Assembly: GCF_000003605.2 (NCBI RefSeq) | Contig: NW_003155738.1 | Location: 390,899-454,898 of the forward strand | Length of the DNA: 64,000 nucleotides | From: Saccoglossus kowalevskii | Taxonomy: Eukaryota > Hemichordata > Enteropneusta > Harrimaniidae | Direction of reading: 5' to 3' | In this document: piece after piece, positions 35,646-47,974 of the stretch | Position numbering within the stretch: position 1 is the stretch's first letter | Layout: the number at the start of each line of letters is the position of its first letter | Translations under genes and position numbers: made by a program | Notes under the pieces: generated by a model | What the model was told of the DNA's origin: nothing | What the model saw: the letters and a program-made list of their open reading frames with translations, nothing else | The model's database searches: none

Positions 35646-38385
35646 TGGTGTATAATTAGAATAACAATAACGTACCAGAATGGAAATTTAATTCTGTTGT
35701 CAAGTGGGAAACCATTAATTTTTGTTTCTCTGAGCAATGACATACATTGTAAGACTTGTCTCAAAAGGCGTGCCATCATGCTGATTAGTATAGAAAGCTA
35801 AATTTCTTTTTCAATGTCGTTATCATAGTTTTAAGAAACACTCGTCAATGAATCTAATAAATATCCCTGTTCTTAAGTGAATTAGCAACTGATTCACCGA
35901 GTGCGTTAAAGAAGAACTTGTATATGTAGAAGGACTTACCAGTACTTTTCTACTTTGGTTCAACTAAAATTTTAGAAAATAAACTTAGGTTGATCCTTAT
36001 AATTATGAATGTGACGTAAACCAACGTAAACTATTTTGTGTACCGACTAAATATTTCCGATCTTTGAGTAAGGTGCCGGAAAAAAATCACCATCATTCTG
36101 ATATTATGTCATGAGACTCACAGTCGTTATGTGGTACAGCTTGTCTGTGCACCAACCTGATAATAATAAGACTACACCAAAACAATACCGGTGAGCGGGT
36201 GTTCAGTAATATAAACCCATTTTTTTTAAGCACAATTGCAGGTTTGTGTCGAAGATTACAATAATCTTTTGAATATGATTGACAGAAGTAGCATTATGTG
36301 ATATTGTTTTTTTTTAGGTTTCAGTAACATTTTACCTCATTTTTGTATGATGCTAGTTATAATTTGGGTTAATGTGGCTTAAACAACTTACTATACTATA
36401 GTATACTATACAACTATTAGTATTACACCTAGAAAATACAGAAACCAATCAATAATTATCCTGATACGCTCTAAGCAATAATACATAACAAATATTGCTA
36501 TAGAAAAAATAGGTAATTTGCTTACAATTTATGTATGATGTCACAGTTTCAACATGAGTGCTGGCTACCCTAAAAATCAAACACTAAATTCGGACAGTCA
36601 CTTTTCGCTGGCAAAACACTTCATACAATCAACTCACAAAGGTGCTTGCATCAAAGATGGTTAATGTCCAATCGCATAGTCATTCTTCTTAACCCTTTTT
36701 GGGAGCTATCTATACACCATCTTGACTATTTTTTGCGTGCTAGTACGTTTTCGAAGCGGTACTAACAGAAATTATTTATTTCAAGGGTGATTCCTGTCGA
36801 AAATGAGTATCACAAGTAGTATCACTCAAGCTAAAGACAGCATTGATAACAGGAACGTTAATGCAGACCTTACTGGTTGGAAAGGGGGTCCAGCTTCCCC
36901 TACACGAACCAAAGAAATGAAAAACGTTCTGCGCATGCAAAACCGGAACAGCGTATTTTGTAGTGACACATTAATAAACATATGGACTGTGATGTAACTT
37001 ATGTACGATGAATATAGAATGTGCAAATACTTGACAGTTTTGTAATGTAAGTCGATTATTTTTACTGCCTGTGTGTTTCTTGATCATGAATGTGTTTTTT
37101 TGTCAGACATGCTTCAATTTCAATCCGCCAGTCAATTATCTGGCATGTACGTATGGTGTCACTGTCATATACAGTGTACGTTTGACATTTTGTTCATGTT
37201 TTGAATTGTATAATTTAAAAGTATAATGTATATCTATCAACCTTCAGACCAGTGTGTCATTTAGACTCCACCTCCTCAATTGGATATTATTGGTAATTCT
37301 GACAATTTCCAGAGTGTCACTACACGTGTAAGAAACTACTGGCTTTTTAAAATTCGGCCAAAAGTCTGAATTAATCATAAGTAAATAAATTACCAACTAC
37401 ATCTACAAATATGATATTTTACCCAGTACCTAGTATGGTTTCGAAAATTGAACATTATGAATACTGGTTGAAATGATCATTGCTAATTAACAAACACAAA
37501 TTAAGTCTTTCTACTAATGTACGTATATCGCTTGACGTTAGCCCCTGAATGCTTTTAGATTTCAGCCTCCTTTTTGAGGATACGCCCCAAGATCATTGTA
37601 GTCACATGGTTTAGAAACTTGAATGTTTCTGGTTCATCAGTAGAACGTTGAACAAAAATTATTTTTATTAAAATTCGTGCTAATTTTTTAACATTTAGCA
37701 TGTTGTTCGCTGTGTCATCGTGATATTATTGTACAACTCCCACATTTTACCCAATATCGCCATTTCCGTAGTAATTTAGGGAAAATACTTAAATATGTCT
37801 TCTCAAAACAACCCATTTGCAAAAATGTTTTCTATGTATATAAATGTCATATTCCACATCTCTTTGTTTTCCATTCCTTTCCTTAACCTAGAACTACTTA
37901 ACACGACATACAACTACCTCAAATTATATACTCCTAGAATGAGCACAACCTTTCTTATTCAACAAAACACTGGGACTCCCTGCTTTCTTGCATTCGAAAC
38001 AATAACAGACAGACACATATTCAGAAAACATTAAATAATTATGTTGACGCTTTTTTATTCACTAAATATGTATGTCATGAAAAGAATATATTAAATATGA
38101 TGAATGTTGGCCCACGAACCGAATAAGTTAGAATAAAATAAATCTCTGGTAGACATTGGTAGAATATTTCTGTTTTTCTGGTGTGTAGATCAAATCACTT
38201 ATTTGGTGACGGTTCATTTCTAACTAGATGTAAAACCATTATTATTACAAATTGATTGTTAAGGAATGCCGGAACGGTGTTAATCTTATGACGTTTATCC
38301 AAAGAATTCCAACACTTCAAAAGATCAGAATAGAGGGTAGGTCTATGAAAGGATGTAATATCAATGGTGGTTGACAATAACTTAT
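35646..38385. other. No recognisable gene
   Basis: AT-rich sequence. Open frames at 36,803-36,997 and 37,795-38,034 are unsupported. A minus frame at 38,377-38,195 (LLKCWNSLDKRHKINTV) is vaguely LINE-like but not convincing. Confidence 0.4.
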
Positions 38386-38389
38386 ATGA

Positions 38390-39022
38390 ATGTGGGACAC
38401 AAACAATTACTAAAAGCTAATGCTCGGTCCCTTGTTGGATTATTGGGAGTTGCCATTGCGCTCTTCAAAAACTTAAGAAACAAATGTCCGAACATAAACA
38501 CACCACTGAAAACGATTGACTGAAAAATATACAGAGAAATAACGCACATAAGTTAACAATACATTTCAGGTAATCGATTGATATGCATAGTATGCAATCA
38601 TATTACTATCATCACAGTTAGCGACTATCTCACAATGGGTAAAAGCATCACAAAAAGTCTTAGAAATACGTAGAATAACACGCAGTAGATCGTAAAGCAT
38701 AAAAACTAGCGTGATCGGTAAACAAGCGTCACATGTATACGAAGCAATGACCTCAAACAAACATCGCAAACAGTCAGCAGTTCATAACATATAAATCATA
38801 TGTATGCTTACCATAATATTAGACCCCAACAACCAATAACCTAAACTTCGCTTAGTATAGCTCTCTTGGCTGCTATAAACCATGCAAATGCGTCAAAACA
38901 CCAGCAAGACATGCTGTGAGCTGCTTTTACCCGGTGCTATTAATAGCCACGTTACTAAATCTCAACTACAGAGGGCAACATATTGTACAATATCAAATTT
39001 GCATAACGTTATTTGGCAGTAA
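38390..39022 (-). repeat. 3' LTR of BEL copy B
   Basis: The part 38,766-39,022 aligns with 43,747-44,013, and 38,390-38,700 aligns with 640-860 of copy A, giving an LTR of about 630 bp. It begins TGTTACTGCCAAATAACG on the minus strand. The outer end near 38,390 is approximate. Confidence 0.7.
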
Positions 39023-39309
39023 CATCCCAGACCCCTAATGGTATAAATACTTGAAACAATTACAAATAAGAAAGAAGTAAAGGACAAATAAAACAACATG
39101 AATATGATAAGTACATCGCATGTAACAACATGTGCTGATGCCAACAAAGAATGCTGCGAGCACAGATGGGTACATAGTGCGCACAGCCACACACACAGCC
39201 AGGATAGCCCACACAGAAACACAACCCACAGGATCCCACATCTCCTAAAATAGTCATCCTGGAAAGTCAGAAGATCAAGTACCACCACAGACAACATCAG
39301 CTTCCAAAA

Positions 39310-40235
39310 TTATGCAGAACTTATGACAATGGGACGTTCAAGGACATTTAAGCTTGTTTTCACTTTGGCTCTCATCAAGTCATTGCACTGCCTCATAACT
39401 CCTCCCATCATCCACGAGTTCGTGATGAGTTGTCTACCACTAGAACTATATCATCATACTGCCAGGTTTTTCCGAGGTTTCAACCACTTCTGGCGCTCTT
39501 GCTGCATTGGTAGATACTCTCTCAACCGTTTCCGAAACATGTCTTGTAACATTTTTGACTTTAGAACACTCCTGGTGGTAAACTCTGATTGGACTGGAAA
39601 AGTAGCCAATGATTGGGCGTATACGGTTCTAAGTCATTCAGATCATCTGAAACTGTGTAATTGGCCGACTATTTGTAATGTTTTCCACTTCACAGAACAA
39701 TGTCCCAATACCCTCATTGTCCAAGTGAATGATTTGTTCTTTCAACAATCCAAAGAGAACCTTCTGTATTGTGCTCCCACACCTCCCCCAAAATGGGACG
39801 CAGCTGGAGGGTTAACCTCCATCTGATATTTCTTTGTTGTAGTGCTCCAGAGATTCTACTATGATTCTATCTACTAATTTCATCACGTAACTCATGATTG
39901 GCTCTAACCTAATTCGTTCCATTATCTAACTGCACAATCTTGACCTGACCTCTTCACGCCATGAATCTGCGCAATGCATTAATACACGAGTCAGCAGTAA
40001 GTGCATTAGCCACTTCTAAATGTATAGCTCTGTGTACCAAGCTGGTGAACACAGTACCATATCTCTTGATAACATTTTGAGCACGTTTAACCATTATGGG
40101 CCCAAAATAATCCACACCACTACGTGTAAATGGTGGTTCATCTGGTGTTAAATGGCCCACAGGCAAACTTGCCATCTTTTGCTCACCAGCTTTGGCTCGA
40201 TAACTGTGGCATACAACAAATTTTGAATCTAGTCC
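39310..40235 (-). pseudogene. BEL/Pao integrase remnant
   Basis: The frame 40,175-39,954 reads MASLPVGHLTPDEPPFTRSG followed by VDYFGPIMV and IHLEVANALTADSCINALRR. This is the start of the rve catalytic core with the first Asp in VDYFGP. Just upstream, VCHSYRAKAG is the end of the zinc-binding region. Further down, in shifted frames, come a LDNGTN block (second catalytic Asp), a Pro-Asn-His-W block and the LREYLPMQQERQKW C-terminal signature of BEL integrases. At least three frame changes lie between 39,950 and 39,330. Confidence 0.85.
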
Positions 40236-40689
40236 AGAATTGAATCTAGTTTATAGACACAGCTTGTCTTCTTAACAGTCATTCTAGTCTTACTATGAAA
40301 ATGTTTGTGAAGTTTATCCAACCGCATCTGAGGAGTGACTTCTTTATACATCAGTCACAGTGCATCTTTCTGCCACTTGTAGTATGTCAATATCAAGAGA
40401 AGCAGACTTGAGGTTTACTCTAGACCTAATTTTCCTTATCTAGTCATCATCAAGCTGCTCTTGTTTTTCGGGATCTTCATCTGCAAACATACTTTCTCAC
40501 ACACGCTGTAAATTTCCCTTACCAGTTAAAATCCATCCAACTGTCTGCTTCAGTGAAATCTAGCTGGAAAAACGAGAAATGAGACTACTCATAAGGCTAG
40601 ATTTCTCATCTATTAGAACAATATTTGGGATCTTTTTCACTTCAGTATCCTCATTTTCGTGAATTTTCTCTGAAACTACTTGATCCTCT

Positions 40690-41118
40690 GGTCATTCCGA
40701 TTCTGGAGACCACAGAAAATCAGGACCAGCAACCCACCTCTTGCATTTTATGAAGTCAGTTATTATCAAACCCATTGAAGCATCATCTGTTGGGTTTAAT
40801 TTCGTATTTATGTACCTGAGACACCTTTGATCCCTCAGGAATTGTAGACACATTGTTAGAACCAAATGTATGGAAGTGTGTAGGCTCATTGGTGATGTAT
40901 TTCAGCACTGACATGCTATCTGTCAAATAATAAGACTTGTTTATGTTGCAATCCAACTCTCTCTTAAGTTTCTCATTCAGTCGTAATGAAAGCATTGCTG
41001 CAGTCAGTTCCATGCAGGGTATCATCAACTTTTTGAGGGATGCAACCATAGACTTTTCAAAAAGTATGGAGCAATGAATTTCTCCTCTCTTATTGAACAG
41101 ATGCATATATGATATCAT
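40690..41118 (-). pseudogene. BEL/Pao RNase H remnant
   Basis: The frame includes IPCMELTAAMLSLRLNEKLK, then YYLTDSMSVLKYI and FHTFGSNNVSTIPEGS, the RNase H region that follows the RT in BEL/Pao elements. The Glu of MELTAA and the Asp of TDSMSV match catalytic positions. A second frame carries DDASMGL and CKRWVAGPDFLW. A frameshift separates the two near 40,800. Confidence 0.85.
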
Positions 41119-41121
41119 CCC

Positions 41122-42310
41122 TTATCCTTGTTCACTGGCATCACTGAAATTATGTACTTGACATGAAAGTACTTCACCAAAATGTTTAGGTTTATAACAC
41201 CTCGCAACTGGGAGTATAAATGGTGACACAAGGCCGAGAGGATCATAGACGGAAATGATGATGGACAATATTCCCCTGCTAGTGGTTGGTCTGTCTTGCA
41301 CAATAATCTTGAAACCAAGCACGTCTGGTTTAACCAACCAAAACACTCCTAAAGCACGCTCAACAGAAAGATCATCATAGTCAAGGTTAAGCTGCTTAAC
41401 TTTTTTAGAACACTCTTCAGTATGAATCAACTCTAGGACTGTTGCTCATCCATTTTGTTAGGTTAAACCACCTCGTTGACACAGATCTCTCAGGTCATGT
41501 ACCAAACTGTAGCCTCTGTTTCAGACTCTACAGACTTTAAACAGTCATCAACATAGATGTTTCTGAGGACTGTATTCGCAACATATGCACTAAAGTAGTT
41601 TTTGTTGTCTTCAGCAGTTCTTTGAAGTGCAGTATTGGCACAGCTGGAGGAAGATACCGCAAACAAATAAACTGTCATGGCATATACTCTCGCTTGTCTA
41701 TCTAAGTCACCATTATGCCACCACAAAAACCGCAGACAGTCACAGTCATCTTTTGGGATATGTACATGATGAAACATTGCTTCAATGTCAGCCATCAAAG
41801 CGACCGGCTCTTGTCTGAAGCATAGCAACACACCAAGTAAGTTGTTTGTTGAATCTGGCCCTTGTAACAGATGATCATTCAATGCTGTTCCCTGGAACCT
41901 GGCTGCACAGTCAAAAACAACGTGTATTTTCTCTGGTTTTCTTGGGTGGTAAACACCATGACGAAGAACATACCAAACTTTGCCATCACTTCTATCAAGT
42001 TTATCTTCATGAACCTTCACTGCATATCCCTTACTAATAATGCTTTCTATGAAGGCTATTCAGGATACTTTCTCAACTTCTTCTTAATACCTTTAAGTCG
42101 TTTGGTTGCATATTCTTTGCAGTTCGGCAGCTTCACATCATCATCATCTGGAAATGGTAAACTGATATGATAATTTCCATTAACATAGTTAATGAATTCA
42201 TTTACTTTCATTGAGAACATCTTGTCTTCTTGGGAGGGCTCCCTCTTGTCGTCAACTGCACACTGCTCAGAAAAATCAAAACTGATAGAGCTACTTACCT
42301 TAAGATCCAA
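41122..42310 (-). pseudogene. BEL/Pao reverse transcriptase remnant
   Basis: Three frames together span the RT. 42,310-42,056 holds the segment before the palm (VKLPNCKEYATKRLKG). 42,020-41,490 holds VALMADIEAMFHHVHIPKDD and the catalytic NIYVDDCLKSV. 41,430-41,122 holds the thumb block SVYDPLGLVSPFILP. The YVDD box is intact, but the frames are interrupted by stops and shifts near 42,050, 41,480 and 41,120. The order and motifs match BEL/Pao pol. Confidence 0.9.
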
Positions 42311-42325
42311 CTGCTTCAGCTCTTC

Positions 42326-42940
42326 TCATTCCTGTACAGCAATGATATCAGCTCTGTTAACTGTGTAGCTACCTTGCTCGCTGTTATCTTCACCGCGAAC
42401 TACATTCCACAAAGTCCACCCAAGAGTTCTGGAGGCAATAGGACTACCTTGTGGGCCTGTGACTATTTCCAGAGGAGTGTATGCATCTGATATAGCATTA
42501 CCAATCAACAACAATACATCAGCATAAATCTGGGGGACATGAACTCTTTGAAGATGGGACCAATCATCTTGGGTTGGAATGTAGTGTCGTGACACTGGCA
42601 TCTTGTCCTTTGCATAAACCTTTGGAAGATCAATAGCATTTTTACATTGGAGATCACAAACTTCAAGACCATGAACAATATAGGTGTTCATGGCATGTAG
42701 TACTCCCATAGTGTCGAGTGTAATCTTCACTTTTCTTCCACTCAAACCAAGTTTCTTCACTAAACTCTCAGTACAGAAATGGATGCTGCTCCCAGGGTCG
42801 AGAAATGCGTAAGTGTCAATTGCCCGACTATTATTCTTAATTCGTATTTTCACAGAAACAAATGTCATGGTACATTCACCATCTATGACCACCCCCCCCC
42901 ATATAACGCTGTTCCCTTCAAGCCATAATTGCCCAGACAC
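42326..42940 (-). pseudogene. BEL/Pao aspartic protease remnant
   Basis: The frame reads TYAFLDPGSSIHFCTESLVK, the retropepsin-like (peptidase A17) active-site loop, followed by LLIGNAISDAYTPLE and PIASRTLGW, which are typical for this domain. The active-site triplet is Asp-Pro-Gly rather than Asp-Thr/Ser-Gly, probably a loss-of-function change. The open stretch of 204 codons is the longest in the element. Confidence 0.85.
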
Positions 42941-42999
42941 TCACTGGACAAGGCTCAACTTTTGAGTTACCACCATTTCATCTATCACCGTTCTGAGAC

Positions 43000-43410
43000 T
43001 TATCTTGTTCTTTAATATGTAACACTGTAGAATGCAGTCCTTTGCAATTTACACACGTCTCTTTAAACCGACAGTACTTCTTCTGGTGTCATATTTTGAG
43101 ACATCCAAAGAAGAGTCCTCTGAACTTCAAGGAACTGGTTCTGTCTTCATGTGATTGTGCTGCTAGCAGGCGACAGGCTTCTATAGCATGGCTTGTACCT
43201 TCATTATATATACATGGCTTGTGTTGAGGCTTTCTTGTTTGCTGAAAACCAGTAGCACTCTTTTCATTCCCTTTATAAAAAGGGGATTCGATTGGGTCTG
43301 GTTTCTGCGTATTTTGTTGCTTTAGATGCTCTAAATTGTTGTCGTCGCTAGTTGGCGTCCTTGTGTCTGCCCTCTTAATGGTCACCACTGAGTGCATCTT
43401 AGCCACATAT
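43000..43410 (-). pseudogene. BEL/Pao gag zinc-knuckle remnant
   Basis: The frame 43,406-43,089 ends ACRLLAAQSHEDRTSSLKFR then GLFFGCLK. After one stop it continues with HQKKYCRFKETCVNCKGLHS. The spaced Cys/His residues form the CCHC knuckles at the end of BEL gag. The rest of gag is missing. Confidence 0.75.
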
Positions 43411-43744
43411 AGGGTATTTGACTTTTTTGGCTTATTTCTTAATGAACTTTACATTGACTCCAAACTCAACAATATCACCCCTTTCTTTGATACCCTACAC
43501 AACACTTCTCCACTTATCCCGCAGACTGAATGATAGCTTCTTAACTAGACTTGCCATGTTTTGAGGAAATTGTATTATTCTCACTGCGTCAAAATGACTT
43601 CATAGAATGATTTGTGATCAGAAATATAGGAACCGGAATCAAAATCACTCCAAAGACCACCTACATGGTGCATGTCACGCACACTGCCTACAAAGCCAGG
43701 GCCGCAATTATTGTGCACACTATCACCCCACGCATTATGCATAG

Positions 43745-44013
43745 GATATGCAAACAGTCAGTAGTTCGTAACAAAGACATCATATGTATGCTCACCGTAA
43801 TATTAGACCACAACAACCTAAACTTTGCTTAGTGTAGCTCCCTCGGCTGCTATAAACCATGCAAATGCATCAAAACACGAGCAAGACATGCTGTGATCAG
43901 CCATTTCTCTCTGCTTTTTCCCGGTTCTATAAATATCCACCTCACCAAATCTCAACAACAGAGGGCGACATACTGTACAATAGGAAATTTGTATAACGTT
44001 ATTTGGCCGTAAC
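43745..44013 (-). repeat. 5' LTR (partial) of BEL copy B
   Basis: Aligns with 38,766-39,022. It starts TGTTACGGCCAAATAACG on the minus strand. The alignment stops at 43,745, so the rest of the LTR and the primer-binding site are lost or rearranged. Confidence 0.7.
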
Positions 44014-45152
44014 AACGAGTTTATTAGGTCGCTCGATATGCATGCGAGGTTTGGGTGGTAGCGTATTTTATTTCACATTACATAGATATACATCTGTGCA
44101 ATTGACGAACTGCAATCGTGTTGCCTGCATACGACGAGCGTGGGTTGTTTATGTAGAATTATATGATTTTTCCCTGTGTTACACTATATCGCATTGGATG
44201 AGCTTAGCGTGCATGTGAATTTATAATGTTGCATCAGGAACTGTATTACTACAATTTAGCTGTTTGGCTATTTCTGAAATACATAAAATGGCAATTCCCC
44301 GCGCCGTTATAATTGGAGAGCTCGTGTTCGATTGACCTAGTATACTGATAAATAGTTATCCTTCCAGTGAGATATTTCACTAAGATTTATTCAGTAGTTT
44401 ATTTTTATACAATTTTACATGAATACTGTTGTATTTTCATGCGGTAGAACATTTACTCCTGCAGAGGTCAGTGACACTGGGTGACCTTTGATACGGTAAC
44501 TAAGGAAATAGGTGAAGTAGGTTTTACGCGTTGGTAGTAACGAAACTAGTCCTGAACTATTTCATTCATTGTAACCAGTTATTCCAATATTGTTCAGTTG
44601 ATTCAGACTCTTGTTCCATTTGACTGTTGCTATAGAGACCGTAAAGTTGAATATCTGAGACATATAAGCTGCTATAGGAAATACTGAATTGTGTAATTTG
44701 CTATGTGCTCATCGATGACAGTGTCAAATAACGAATAAATGACACGTCCTGACTTTTCGGGACTCTTGGATAATGTATATGATGTGTATGAGCAAGTTAT
44801 ATTATTGTAATTATTGTCATTATAATTACAGCACCTTCTATGGTCGCAACAAGTCCAGACAAGAGGAGTATACCGAATCAAGGGAGTACAACGTAAAAGG
44901 TTATCGTTTATATACATCTCAGACAGTACCCTGTCGCATCGACCTCCGCTGCGCGTCGGTCGATACTGCCACTGTACTGTCTTCGTTCATACTTTGAGGT
45001 ATCTTCGTAATAACCTTATATTCTACAACAATACACACAGACATGGGGAATAACAGTGAACACATAGAAAACCTAAGGTATGATTTTCACCAAAAATATT
45101 TGCAAACTTGAAGATACTATGTTCGCCTATGGAAACATAACACTGAACAAAC
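44014..45152. other. No recognisable gene
   Basis: AT-rich spacer between the BEL element and the Polinton locus. Opposing open frames at 44,672-44,997 have no motif. Confidence 0.45.
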
Positions 45153-46330
45153 AGTGGACGTCACAATAAAATCCGTGAATAAATTATTATAAATTATCAT
45201 AAAATTATCATAAATTAAATATATTTTAAAATCGTGTGATTAAACAAAGCGTCCAGAATAAATTAGCATAAATTATCATCAATCGTATGGGTTATGACGA
45301 CGTCACACCCCGAATGAATTGTATGATTGAACGGCTGAGGGCGCTCACATACATACACACTCGTACATATATTCACAATGCTTCCGTTAATAAATACACG
45401 GTGCGTTTGTATACTAACGGAGTTTATTCCATGAAAGAAGTAAAAATTTATGAAATAGTTCCATAGAGTATAAATTTATTGCGTGGTTGAGTATTTTTTT
45501 AAAACAATACAAACAAAAACGATATAAAGGAAAATAGTTGCATAGCGTGCGAATGTATAGTGTGGGTTTGGTCATTATTTAACGCCAACAAAAATACGAG
45601 TACTTAAACAATGCGAATAAAAAACATAAAAAAAGAAAAGTCAATAACAATCAACAGCGATAAATAAAAAATAATATTTGCATACAAATATTTTGTTAAT
45701 TTTCTTTGTATATTTCTTACTTCCATCCAATGAGTCAAGTAGTCTGTACACTTTGTTTTATTCCTTCGCTCTTTTCTAATCACAATTAAAATCGGAATCG
45801 CTTATCTGTCATAGAGTAAAAAAGAGAGAAAGTAATATAAACCTTTAGTTATATGAATTGTGTATAAGTTATATAATCTTGTATGAAATTTCAAAGTATA
45901 AGTCACTTAGTAAAACTGCGGGAAAAAATATCAGTCATAAAGTGGTAGATTGGGCCCGGTAAATTTCTCGATATATCTGTACACATAAACGTCGTTTAAA
46001 TGTATATCACGTGTAAAAGAGTCAATTATAGAGTGCTAGTTTCCCCTCGATATCTATACAACAAGTAATTCAGGACGTATTGACCACACACGATGTATAG
46101 AGTGGAGCTTGAAGTATGCGATTATGGTAGATCCACGTACGGGCGTTTGTTTTTTCGAAACATTTCTTGAATTTCACATAATAACGGATTACCATATAAG
46201 TTAAAATATAACATGCTATATATTTACCTAATCATTTCGCAGAATAACTTTGAAAGTATTCTTGTGTGATATAAATACACACACGGGATGATTTTTCTGA
46301 GATTTTTCGTTTTTCCCGGCATAGAAGATA
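45153..46330. repeat. Outer left terminal inverted repeat
   Basis: Starts AGTGGACGTCACAATAAAAT and is the reverse complement, with divergence and small indels, of 59,212-60,242. Landmarks: the ATACTCAACCACG word (about 45,490 versus 59,936), GGATGGAAGTAAGAAATA (about 45,715 versus 59,800), and the TTTACCGGGC/GAGCCCAATCTACC block (about 45,950 versus 59,565). The inner part overlaps the 3' side of a protease remnant, so this gene end is carried at both ends of the element. Confidence 0.8.
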
Positions 46331-46735
46331 CGTCCTAGCCTTCCTGCGGAAGATTCAGCTAGAGAATGGTGCTTAAAGTATGCGATGATTATTGATCTAC
46401 GTATGAGAAATCTCTTACATTCTGTGTGATGACTACCATACGAGTCAAAACATTCTTCGTGGTTGGGTCTTTCAGACAGAAAGCAGCCCAATGCGTTCCA
46501 CCTCGCTCGCTACAATCATCTGTGTTTGATACGAACACTGCGGGTTACAATATTTAATATGCTTTAGGCAGTTAGCCTCTAGCGTAAGCCGAAGAACGCA
46601 TTTATCCTGTATGGATTTGTAAACTGGATATGTTTCCGTTTCTGTCAATCTCGACAGAGACGGAACGTTGTATTTATCACAAATCAAAACAGACAGTCTC
46701 CGTTAATACCAGTCTGAAATGAATCTCAAGACTGA
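45765..46735. repeat. Direct repeat of the protease end (copy 1)
   Basis: Positions 45,765-46,070 align with 47,868-48,110, and 46,490-46,735 with 48,141-48,380, in the same orientation. The second copy lacks the 46,070-46,490 segment. This is the strongest sign that two Polinton ends lie side by side. Confidence 0.75.
46228..46690 (-). pseudogene. Adenain-like cysteine protease remnant (copy 1)
   Basis: The minus frames show, in order, the protease N-terminal segment (degraded), a GGTHWAAF block with the catalytic His at about 46,489, and in a shifted frame RPNHEECFDSYGSHH, the typical FDSYG block of adenovirus-type maturation proteases. These enzymes cleave capsid precursors. The Gln/Cys catalytic region further down is not recognisable. 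A frameshift lies between the His and FDSYG blocks (about 46,475-46,485), and stops precede it. The gene is dead. Confidence 0.7.
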
Positions 46736-46814
46736 ATTAAGTGTTAGCGCACAGGGGTTATTTAAAACTCGTTGAATATATTGCATTGTGTTGCAGTAAG
46801 CATTGTTGGGCAAT

Positions 46815-47305
46815 CTTACATACGTAAAATATATTTGAATACGAGGTCGTAACGAGGTCATCGTGAATAAATTTGCATACCATAATCTTTAATTATGTTT
46901 TAATTGGACGAGCATTGACGTCACGAAATTGTTTTTTCAGAATGTATCGTAGAGGGCTCTCTCTCTCACACACACGCTAATAAATACACGTCATTTTGAA
47001 AAATAACGGCGTTTATTACACAAAAGAAGGGTTAAACTAGATGTTACATGGAGTATACATTTTTTTTGAGTAAATAATCAAAAAAAGAATGGATCTAAAA
47101 CTGAGTAATATAAGAGTAATATTATTAAGAGTATATTAATATTGATAATGATAAACATAACATTTTAAAATGGTTGAAATACATAGAGTATACATTTTCA
47201 AATATAAGAATACATTTTTTCTAACGCGATAAAGTTTCAATTATAATAAAAAAAATCGTAGAAGAAAAAACGAGTAACATCGAAAAAGTCAATACACTAT
47301 CACGA
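46815..47305. repeat. Inner left terminal inverted repeat
   Basis: Reverse complement of 57,350-57,873, about 490 bp. Landmarks: ACGAGGTCGTAACGAGGTCA (about 46,840), AATAAATACACGTCATTTTG (about 46,979), and the TTTCAATTATAATAAAAAAA stretch (about 47,237). It also resembles the first 400 bp of the outer left repeat in direct orientation (AATAAATACACG, then AACGG, then GTTTATT), so the two repeat pairs are related. Confidence 0.8.
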
Positions 47306-47559
47306 TTTATATTTCAGTCAGTTTGACAGTGGTTGCCATGACATATACTGATAAAGGTTAATGATAAGACCAGATGGCGAGCTGGTCGAAATCAACCAAA
47401 AACATCTTATGACTCTGCAGTTTTTAAGATACAATACAGTAGCTGTAATTCAAAACCAATGTTGTTTGCGATTTTAACTAAGGTGGTATCTTTGTGGAAT
47501 GTTAGTGCGAGACTATTACCCCATCAATATTAGTTAGTGTTGACAATATATAGAAGTGT

Positions 47560-47850
47560 TTTTTCTAGACAGCTTGACGAGTAATTAATTGATTATGATG
47601 TGTAAAACTTTCATGTGATTGGTTGTTTGTTTGAAGGCAAGGCCTTGGAGTCTCTTATACTGATTGTAATTGGTTAAGGAGTGACAAGAAATAAAGATTG
47701 ATTTAATGCTGTCTCAGGTGAAAACCAGGGACTTGGCAGAGAATCGTTTGGGGAACATGAACGAAGCTTGTGTGTGTTTTTGTCAGCCTAGCGTGGAAAC
47801 GACCGAATCCCGGTTACCTAAGTGAAAGGTTTTTAACCATCAAAAATACC
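47560..47850. repeat. LTR-like segment related to 27.1 kb
   Basis: Contains GTGATTGGTT, CTTGGAGTCTCTTA, GTAATTGGTTAAGG and GAAATAAAGATTG, aligned with 27,120-27,200. It lies between the inner left inverted repeat and the protease end of the Polinton, so it is either an insertion or part of the Polinton family's own end. Confidence 0.5.
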
Positions 47851-47974
47851 TATCACAACACACTGTTTTCTGATCAGAATCAGAATTGCTCATCTGTGAT
47901 AAAAAGCAAAAGAGAAATAATATGAAATCGATAGTTATATAAAGAGGTTATAATTGATATATACATGTGAAATT

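Larger units (their letters stand above)
38390..44013 (-). mobile_element. BEL/Pao LTR retrotransposon copy B (decayed)
   Basis: A minus-strand element with a 3' LTR at the left, a 5' LTR part at the right, and gag zinc knuckles, aspartic protease, RT, RNase H and integrase in the BEL/Pao order between them. The LTRs start TGTTAC on the minus strand (44,013 and 39,022), and their first 260 bp align at about 80-85 percent by eye. All protein domains are broken by stops or frameshifts. Most of gag and the rest of the 5' LTR are missing between 43,410 and 43,745. No target duplication was confirmed. A second, more damaged copy lies at 1-3,890. Confidence 0.85.

Noticed and set aside
36385-36415. 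TATACTATAGTATACTATA self-complementary stretch considered as a regulatory hairpin
   Set aside because: Short, low-complexity AT sequence expected by chance in this composition.
38195-38377. Minus frame with LLKCWNSLDKRHKINTV, vaguely LINE-like
   Set aside because: Too short, and no flanking RT motif in any frame.
38962-39297. 111-codon hydrophobic minus frame in the BEL 3' region
   Set aside because: The homologous stretch in copy A does not keep the frame; considered as a possible envelope-like gene but there is no supporting motif.
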